Positions 58,284 to 64,000 of a stretch of DNA of 64,000 nucleotides are shown in pieces; positions within the stretch are counted from its first letter, which is position 1; each line of letters starts with the position of its first letter. The notes under the pieces are model-generated. The model searched no databases. It was not told the DNA's origin and was given only the letters and a program-made list of their open reading frames with translations. The translations under genes were made by a program, and so were the position numbers. Source of the DNA: a virus; IMG/VR virus record IMGVR_UViG_3300017971_000185, positions 124,001-188,000 of that record. One strand, written 5' to 3'.

Positions 58284-58520
58284 ATGCCTCCCTCTGCCAA
58301 ACGGCTCGCAGAACGCTTCTTGCAGCGCAGCGCGGGCCTTGCCACCGATGAGCCCAATGGAAGGTTCGCTTCCATGGCTTGGGTGGCGGGCGTGAGGGCC
58401 GGGAAGCTCACTCGCGGTTGTGGGCTGATGCCCAATCCCCCCGAGGCTCGTCCCGAGGATTTCTACGAGGGCTACACGTGGGGATACATCAATGCTCCGA
58501 AGATTCGGGAGGTTGACTAA
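58284..58520 (+). CDS. Small hypothetical protein (78 aa)
   Basis: Start MPPSAKRLAERFLQRSAGLA; this short amphipathic N-terminal helix resembles the start of the next gene (ARKVASRYRTSAL). The rest contains PEDFYEGYTWGYINAPK. A CCCTATATA element lies 20 bases upstream. The stop overlaps the next ATG. Confidence 0.5.
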   Translation: MPPSAKRLAERFLQRSAGLATDEPNGRFASMAWVAGVRAGKLTRGCGLMPNPPEARPEDFYEGYTWGYINAPKIREVD

Positions 58521-59050
58521 TGGACCTTCGCTCCATGGCTCGTAAGGTAGCTTCGCGCTATCGGACTTCAGCTCTCATCAACAAGACAGTGAATGTTCCC
58601 GAGGTAGGCGATCAGGTTATTGATGTGTCTTTTGACCCTGAATTTGGAGTCGCCGATATCACCTTCAACTCGGCAAGAAAGATTGCTGTCCACATCGATT
58701 GGAATTGGGGACCCAAGACATCTGATGAAGTCTCGCCTGCGCCTCCCAAAACAGCCCAGATGACTCTGGGTATGATTGTTGCGGTCACGCCGACTGGAGT
58801 CATGCTCGGGGCTCATGACCGGATGGATCGCAGGTTTCTCGATCCGCGCCGATGGTTGCCTGTAGTTCGGAAAGCAGTGGGTCGTGAGGTTCCGTTCTTG
58901 CTTTACAAGCTGCGGAACGTACCCATCGAGTTGGCTGAACGCTATGCCGATGTTGGAACACCAGCGTCCACGTTTCCCAACGGTCGCGTCGCCTGGCAGA
59001 CGGCGAAGCGATATGCCGAGCCCAAGCCGTTTGCGGACTCCGAGGAGTAG
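58520..59050 (+). CDS. Hypothetical protein (176 aa)
   Basis: ATG overlaps the upstream stop (TAATG). N-terminal helix ARKVASRYRTSAL, then a beta-rich domain (VNVPEVGDQVIDVSFDPEFG, FNSARKIAVHIDWNWG) and helical C-terminus with LAERYADVGTPASTF. Function unknown; precedes the UvrD-like gene by two bases. Confidence 0.5.
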   Translation: MDLRSMARKVASRYRTSALINKTVNVPEVGDQVIDVSFDPEFGVADITFNSARKIAVHIDWNWGPKTSDEVSPAPPKTAQMTLGMIVAVTPTGVMLGAHDRMDRRFLDPRRWLPVVRKAVGREVPFLLYKLRNVPIELAERYADVGTPASTFPNGRVAWQTAKRYAEPKPFADSEE

Positions 59051-59052
59051 GC

Positions 59053-62000
59053 ATGCCCAAGCTAGATCGAGGCTACACGCTGGGCGAGTTTCCGATCCCA
59101 CTGGAGCGCGATTACGTTCTCGGTCGCTTTGGAGATCGTACGGCAGCCAAGGATGATGACGATGAAGCTGTATCCGCCCAGCGACTTGCGGATCTCCTGA
59201 TTCTCTATACTGGCTATCGTATCCTCGGGCTAGCTCTGGAAGCTGAGCAACTACAGGAGACGAAAGCAAAGGACCACTTCAGAAAAGGAACACAGCTAGC
59301 AAGACGGTTCTTCAAGCAGTTTGCTCAGGGGTTTGACAACTACCTGGAGTCTCCTTCCGAAACGCTCCGTCTCAAGACGAAATTCAAGATGGCGGTTCGG
59401 AACAAGAGCTTTCTCAAGGGAGCCCCGGCTCGCGTCCGATACCTAGACATCCTTCTACCGCGCATGAGCGCTCGGATGCCGCTTCTGCGAAGCACGTTTG
59501 CTGGTCGCGCTTCCCTTGCGATCATGCGAATGGCACGGCTCGATCTCAAAGCGGAAGATCTGGCGACACGTGCCATCAATCTCAAGAATCTGGCCGCTAT
59601 TCCGCCGGTCTCGGGACTCCAGATGGGCCGCAAGTGGCTCATGGAGGCGGCCCGCATTGCAGGCGTCGAGCCTTCTGAGATGGAAGACACCGTCGCCGAT
59701 GCGGCGGTAGCTCGTGATCTTTCGGTACGGATCCGAGAGATCGACAACGAGCTTGCAGGATCGCGCAAAGGTACGAAGAAAGCGAAGGAGTTGGAGGCGG
59801 AGAGAGCTACGCTTCAAGAGACGCTCGATCTCGCCGTTGCATCTTCCTCCGATCCGCAGACCACGAAGGCAGCCGCAGTAGTCGAGCAGACGGAGCGCCT
59901 TGCTGGGAATGCCACTCCGCAAGGGCAGAAGGTCCAGTTGTCTCCCGATCAGGAGGCAGCGATGGTCGCTCGGGGGAAGGTTGTCGTGGCTGCTGGCGCG
60001 GGGAGCGGAAAATGCGTTCGAACAGATACTCTGATACAGACCAATGGGGGATTGATTGAGATTGGTTCTTTGTGCGAGGGCATGGATAAGGATTCCGATC
60101 AGTTTTGTGTCAAGCGCATCCATGGTCCTAAAGGCCCTGAGGACACATCTCATGTCTACTACAACGGCTTCAGCGCCACTCTTATCTTACGAACGAGTGC
60201 GGGCTTTGAGTTAGAGGCGACACCAAATCATCGTGTTTTCGCAATTCGAGATGGCGCGATTGTCTGGGTTCGTTTGGACGAGCTAACGGTAGACGACTAT
60301 GTGGCGATTGATCGTCGCCCTGGTTTGTTTGCATCGGACCCGTTCGTAAGAAAGGATGTAGAATTTCAGAGAGGGGGATTCCAAGGCACGCAAGGCGGTG
60401 GAGAGAACATTCCTGCGATGCTTACGCCTCAGGTGGCTCGTCTTTTGGGTTATCTGATTTCAGAGGGCTATGTGCGGCAAGATCAGTGGTCGTTTAGTTT
60501 CTCTACTTCTGATCCAGAGCAGGCAGAGCTGTATCGAGATTCCATGCGGGATCTCTTTGACTGGCAAGAGCATTTCGATGAGGGACGCTCAGAGACCCAA
60601 GAGGTTCAGGTTGTCTGTGAGGTTTGTCGTAGGGAGATTGTGGAAACTTTGATGGCCTTTGGTCTGAGGCGGGTAGGGGCGCATGAAAAGGAAATTCCGT
60701 TTGGTATTCTGAGGTCTCCCAAGCCGATCGTGCGAGATTTTTTGAGGGCCTTGTGGGACGGAGATGGCGGAGTCGAGAACAACGTCTTATCCTATTGCAC
60801 AGTAAGCGACAAGCTAGCGAGACAACTTCATGTTCTGATGTTGTCCTTTGGTGTTGTTGGCCGACTTCGGCCGAAGAAGACATCATCAGGCCATGCCTGG
60901 GTTCTTACTGTTTCTGGCGAGGCTGTGCCTGTCTTTGTCGAGGAAATTGGTTTCAACCTGACCCATAAGCAAGAAGCAGCCCTTGCTCTCGCAGACCGAG
61001 AATCGAACACGAATGTTGATGTTGTCCCTACTGTAGCGCAGAAATGCGATGCTGTGTTTCAAGCCTACAAAAGCGCGACTGGAATGGCCTTGGTTGATCA
61101 TCCGTCTTATGGCGCCTTCAAAGATTATCGAAAGGGACGCAGACGGCCATCTCACGATGCTCTATTGCGTTTCTTGCATGTGTATTCTCTCCCCGAAGAT
61201 CCCAACTGGCAAAGTCTTCATGGCTTGGTAAGAGAATGGTTCTACGATCCCGTTATTGCTATTGAGGACTCTGTTTCCTATACGGCTGACTTTGTTGTTC
61301 CCCAAAGCCAGGCTTTCAGCGGTGGCGGTTTCATCAATCACAACACGCGCGTGCTCGCGGCCAAAGTCGCCTACCACATGGAACAGGGACTTGGGCCACA
61401 GAACATCATCGCATGTTCGTTCACTCGCAAGTCCGCGGCTGAGCTAAAGGAGCGCATCAAGAAGTACGGCGGCGACCTGACGGGCAACGTCACAGCCGAG
61501 GCTGGCTTTGGGACTACGCACTACGTTGCTGGCGTCCTGGTTCTCGGCCAGTACGGCGGTAACAGACAACGGCCAGACGGGAAGTCGATCGAGGGATGGG
61601 TGCAGAACGACTTACTGCGTCTCGCGGTCGAGCAAGTCAAGATGAGCCCCGAGGGCGAACCGCCGCCGTTCGATCCCGAAGAGTCCTTCTTCCCCAAGAT
61701 GCTTCCCGAGCGGGAGAAGGATCTGGCCACTCCCGAGCCGCCCGAGGGTGCGCCTCCGCCAGTGGATGTTGGCGATCCCTTTGAGATGGCTATACGCGAT
61801 GCGTTGACCTACCACGAACGCATCCCTCGACGGCAGTTGCGGAATACGGGTTGGCTCGATTGGACCATCAACTTTCTGGAGGACATCCTTCGCCGCGGGG
61901 CAGATCCCACACGGCTCTCGCCCAAACAACGTGCTTCGGTGGAAAAGGCTCTCAATCGAGCCAAGGTAGAGTACGAGTTTCCAACGAGGACCGCGGGCTT

Positions 62001-64000
62001 CGACAAGTCTGCCGTCAACACCCAGAAGCAGATCAAGAAGCTGCGCGAGAAGTATCCGATTTGGTCAAATCGCCCGGCGAACATGTGGTTCAACATCGGA
62101 GCCACTGACCGGGATTTCCAAGACGGTGAGGCTCCCATTGCGCTTGGCCAACTCGGTCTCTACGTCAGCAACAACAAGGGCAGGCTCATTGCGCCGGGGA
62201 AAGCATACGGTACTGCACAAGCTGCACCGAAAGATCTGGCTGAAGATTTCGAGCAGGAGATGGAGGGTGAGCCCCAGGTAAACACCCGAACACTGGCAGC
62301 CGTGTATGGCGGCTACGAGTGGCTCAAGAACAACGAGGAGGAATTCAAGGGCGCGTTGGACATGGACGACGTGCTCATCTCCGCGAGTCGCTTGCTCATT
62401 GAGGATCCTCGTGCGTTGGCCCAGCTACAAGACCGAATCAAGTGTCTTTTAATCGACGAAGCACAAGACCTGAACGCTGCGCAGCATCTCTTGTTCGGCC
62501 TGATTGCTGGCTATGTCGATCCTGCTACGCAAGCGCCTCGCAAAGACGGGCAGATGACGGCGGATACGTTTGCCTTCATAGGCGACGACCGCCAGGCGAT
62601 TTACGCCTTTCGCGGAGCGTTGCCCGATCTCTTCATCGAGAAGTCAGATCTGGTCGAAGGCGGCGAAGGGTTCAACACCAAGACGTTGGATCTGAATTAC
62701 CGATCTGGTTCGGCCATTGTCGAGGCTGCCAACAACCTCATCAAGCACAACGAGAAGCAGATCCCGATGGTCTGCAAGGCCAACGTAGAGCGCAAAGGCA
62801 CAGGTGCCATCCAGCAGGTGACTCTGAAGACGCTAGAGGATTGTGCTGTCTACGCGGCAGAGCAGATCAAGGCGGCTACACAAGAGCTAGAGGATGTGAA
62901 GGACCCCGTCACCCAAGCGGCGAGCCCGTCAGACTTCGGTGTTGCGGTGCGCACGAACAAGGAAGCGTACCAGTACGGCATCGAGATGATCAAACGAGGG
63001 ATTCCGTTCAAGTCGAAGTACAACTTCTTCAAGGGTCCCGCAGTCAAGGCTCTGCTCAACCTGATGACGCTTGCCTCGACTGGCAAGAAGGATGTGCGGC
63101 GCATCAACCGGGCCGTGGTCGAGGGAGTCCGCGCACCTGATTGGGGACTTAGCGAAAAGACTCTCAAGACGCGTCTCACCGAGAAGGCAGGACGCGGGGC
63201 GGACTGGTTTGATTGGCTCAGCAAGGGCGGTTGGAAGGAGATCTATCGAGATCGCGAGATGCAGGAACGGCTGCACAAGTATGTGGGATTCTTGAAGGAG
63301 GTCTTTGATCTCAAGGAGACCGACAGCGACGGGGTTCTCAACTTCCTGACCAACTATCCCGGTCCCGAGGGCAACTTGATCGATGCGTTGGTCGAGAGAG
63401 TCAAGCAGTCGAAAGACGACATGGAGGACTTCGGGAAGCAGTACGAGGACACATCCGAGGAGAACCTACGCGAGTACGCCTCGGCTCCAATCCAGGTGCT
63501 TTTTGAGATCACCAAGACCTATCCCAAGCTGGACGATGCCGTTGCGTATCTCAACGAGCTTTACGAGATGAACGAGCGGCTTTCGAGCACGGACGATCCG
63601 ACTCGTAAGGACTACAAGGAAGATCTCGAAGCCGTGCAGATTGACACGGTGCATGGCTGGAAGGGTCTGGAGTGCAAGAATCTCTTTGTTCCGATGTGGG
63701 AGGGTCGCAGAGGCGGTTTCCCACACGGCAAAGCCGAGGACATGACTTCGGAGCGTCGCCTGGCCTACGTCGCCATCACGCGCGGTGAGGATAGCGTCAC
63801 TATCCTGCGTCCCGAGTTTGATGGCGCTGTCGATCGTGAGGGTCGGCCGATTCCCACTCGCCAGTCTCGTTTCGTGACCGAGGCGTGCATTCAGGACGTG
63901 CCGGCCTATGGGGAGTCGGTTGTCGTGGAAGATCCCGAGGAGCAGGGGCGGACGGCGCAGGAGAAGGAAGCGAAATTCCGTTTCACGGATGACGAGCTAG
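59053..64000 (+). CDS. UvrD/Rep-type helicase with P-loop intein and long N-terminal extension, 3' end cut
   Basis: Superfamily 1 ATP-dependent helicase; at least 1649 residues, still open at the window end. Residues 1-300 are an unrecognised, largely helical extension. Helicase motifs: Q-like SPDQEAAMVA, Walker A VVVAAGAGSGK (Lys320) continuing with Thr765 after the intein, motif II CLLIDEAQD (Asp1135), III GDDRQAIYAFRGA, IV DLNYRSG, V IDTVHGWKGLECKNLF and VI RRLAYVAITRGED. Intein residues 321-764 must splice out for ATPase activity. A 300-residue insertion lies between motifs Ia and II. ATG 59053 follows the previous stop by two bases. Likely roles: repair, recombination or fork restart. 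Confidence 0.93.
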   Translation, partial: MPKLDRGYTLGEFPIPLERDYVLGRFGDRTAAKDDDDEAVSAQRLADLLILYTGYRILGLALEAEQLQETKAKDHFRKGTQLARRFFKQFAQGFDNYLESPSETLRLKTKFKMAVRNKSFLKGAPARVRYLDILLPRMSARMPLLRSTFAGRASLAIMRMARLDLKAEDLATRAINLKNLAAIPPVSGLQMGRKWLMEAARIAGVEPSEMEDTVADAAVARDLSVRIREIDNELAGSRKGTKKAKELEAERATLQETLDLAVASSSDPQTTKAAAVVEQTERLAGNATPQGQKVQLSPDQEAAMVARGKVVVAAGAGSGKCVRTDTLIQTNGGLIEIGSLCEGMDKDSDQFCVKRIHGPKGPEDTSHVYYNGFSATLILRTSAGFELEATPNHRVFAIRDGAIVWVRLDELTVDDYVAIDRRPGLFASDPFVRKDVEFQRGGFQGTQGGGENIPAMLTPQVARLLGYLISEGYVRQDQWSFSFSTSDPEQAELYRDSMRDLFDWQEHFDEGRSETQEVQVVCEVCRREIVETLMAFGLRRVGAHEKEIPFGILRSPKPIVRDFLRALWDGDGGVENNVLSYCTVSDKLARQLHVLMLSFGVVGRLRPKKTSSGHAWVLTVSGEAVPVFVEEIGFNLTHKQEAALALADRESNTNVDVVPTVAQKCDAVFQAYKSATGMALVDHPSYGAFKDYRKGRRRPSHDALLRFLHVYSLPEDPNWQSLHGLVREWFYDPVIAIEDSVSYTADFVVPQSQAFSGGGFINHNTRVLAAKVAYHMEQGLGPQNIIACSFTRKSAAELKERIKKYGGDLTGNVTAEAGFGTTHYVAGVLVLGQYGGNRQRPDGKSIEGWVQNDLLRLAVEQVKMSPEGEPPPFDPEESFFPKMLPEREKDLATPEPPEGAPPPVDVGDPFEMAIRDALTYHERIPRRQLRNTGWLDWTINFLEDILRRGADPTRLSPKQRASVEKALNRAKVEYEFPTRTAGFDKSAVNTQKQIKKLREKYPIWSNRPANMWFNIGATDRDFQDGEAPIALGQLGLYVSNNKGRLIAPGKAYGTAQAAPKDLAEDFEQEMEGEPQVNTRTLAAVYGGYEWLKNNEEEFKGALDMDDVLISASRLLIEDPRALAQLQDRIKCLLIDEAQDLNAAQHLLFGLIAGYVDPATQAPRKDGQMTADTFAFIGDDRQAIYAFRGALPDLFIEKSDLVEGGEGFNTKTLDLNYRSGSAIVEAANNLIKHNEKQIPMVCKANVERKGTGAIQQVTLKTLEDCAVYAAEQIKAATQELEDVKDPVTQAASPSDFGVAVRTNKEAYQYGIEMIKRGIPFKSKYNFFKGPAVKALLNLMTLASTGKKDVRRINRAVVEGVRAPDWGLSEKTLKTRLTEKAGRGADWFDWLSKGGWKEIYRDREMQERLHKYVGFLKEVFDLKETDSDGVLNFLTNYPGPEGNLIDALVERVKQSKDDMEDFGKQYEDTSEENLREYASAPIQVLFEITKTYPKLDDAVAYLNELYEMNERLSSTDDPTRKDYKEDLEAVQIDTVHGWKGLECKNLFVPMWEGRRGGFPHGKAEDMTSERRLAYVAITRGEDSVTILRPEFDGAVDREGRPIPTRQSRFVTEACIQDVPAYGESVVVEDPEEQGRTAQEKEAKFRFTDDEL
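60013..61344 (+). mobile_element. Intein in the helicase P-loop (444 aa, LAGLIDADG type)
   Basis: Begins with Cys1 (CVRTDTLIQTNGGLIEIG) right after GAGSGK and ends GGGFINHN before Thr+1 (TRVLAAKVAY). Block B is TPNHRVFAI. LAGLIDADG motifs are RLLGYLISEGYV and FLRALWDGDGGVE, with the usual acidic residues. It is somewhat more AT-rich than the helicase exons. The two halves flank the most conserved ATPase motif. Confidence 0.93.

Overview
The window is a contiguous piece of a large tailed double-stranded DNA phage (or a closely related prophage). It is moderately GC-rich, almost fully coding, and packed with short overlapping genes whose starts (ATG or GTG) overlap the previous stop by 1 to 8 bases. 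It holds very large virion-type proteins, phage replication genes (family A DNA polymerase, DnaB-like helicase, CHC2 primase-type zinc protein, NAD-dependent DNA ligase, SNF2 and UvrD-like helicases), several DNA methyltransferases and a dense load of homing elements. There are no tRNA, rRNA or host housekeeping genes. A Tat-type leader and a lipobox protein suggest a Gram-negative host, but the host cannot be fixed from the sequence.

Layout. 1-16651 (+): five giant virion-type proteins, two of them paralogues, then a SAP/HeH-like protein and a membrane protein, closed by a strong terminator. 16731-25908 (+): small accessory genes, a PARP-1-like WGR-helical-ART protein, a reverse-strand double-HNH homing endonuclease, a complete GroEL-type chaperonin and a peptidoglycan-binding-domain protein. 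25957-35196 (+): SNF2 helicase, zinc protein, DnaB-like helicase, then a beta-class DNA methyltransferase split over three ORFs by an HNH endonuclease and three further genes (one MT-A70 methylase, one Tat-leader protein). 35241-49713 (+): LigA split in two by a PD-(D/E)XK homing endonuclease, primase-type zinc protein, intein-containing DNA polymerase I, low-complexity proteins and an intact DNA methylase. 49692-52158 (-): small proteins, family 4 uracil-DNA glycosylase and a SNF2/HARP-like protein without a recognisable P-loop. 52246-64000 (+): small unknown genes, a strong terminator, a lipoprotein, an H1-like protein, a tandem cold-shock-like protein and a UvrD-like helicase with an intein in its P-loop, running off the end.

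Regulation. Six plus-strand sites and one minus-strand site share TAAACTT-N13-GCGTAGAG. Read as AAC-N16-CGTA, this matches the architecture of ECF sigma-factor promoters. They lie in front of operons, two have their -35 on the preceding stop codon, and two form a back-to-back pair between the divergent operons at 52.2 kb. No sigma factor is visible in this window.

How it fits together. The replication genes (polymerase, helicases, primase-type protein, ligase) form the phage replisome. UDG, PARP, UvrD-like helicase and ligase make a repair or DNA-nick-response set. The methylases probably protect phage DNA from restriction, and GroEL may fold the giant structural proteins. Mobile elements (two LAGLIDADG inteins, two HNH genes, one PD-(D/E)XK gene) sit mainly in conserved DNA-metabolism genes. 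The most unusual items are the phage PARP, the ECF-like promoter family, the split methyltransferase and the split ligase.
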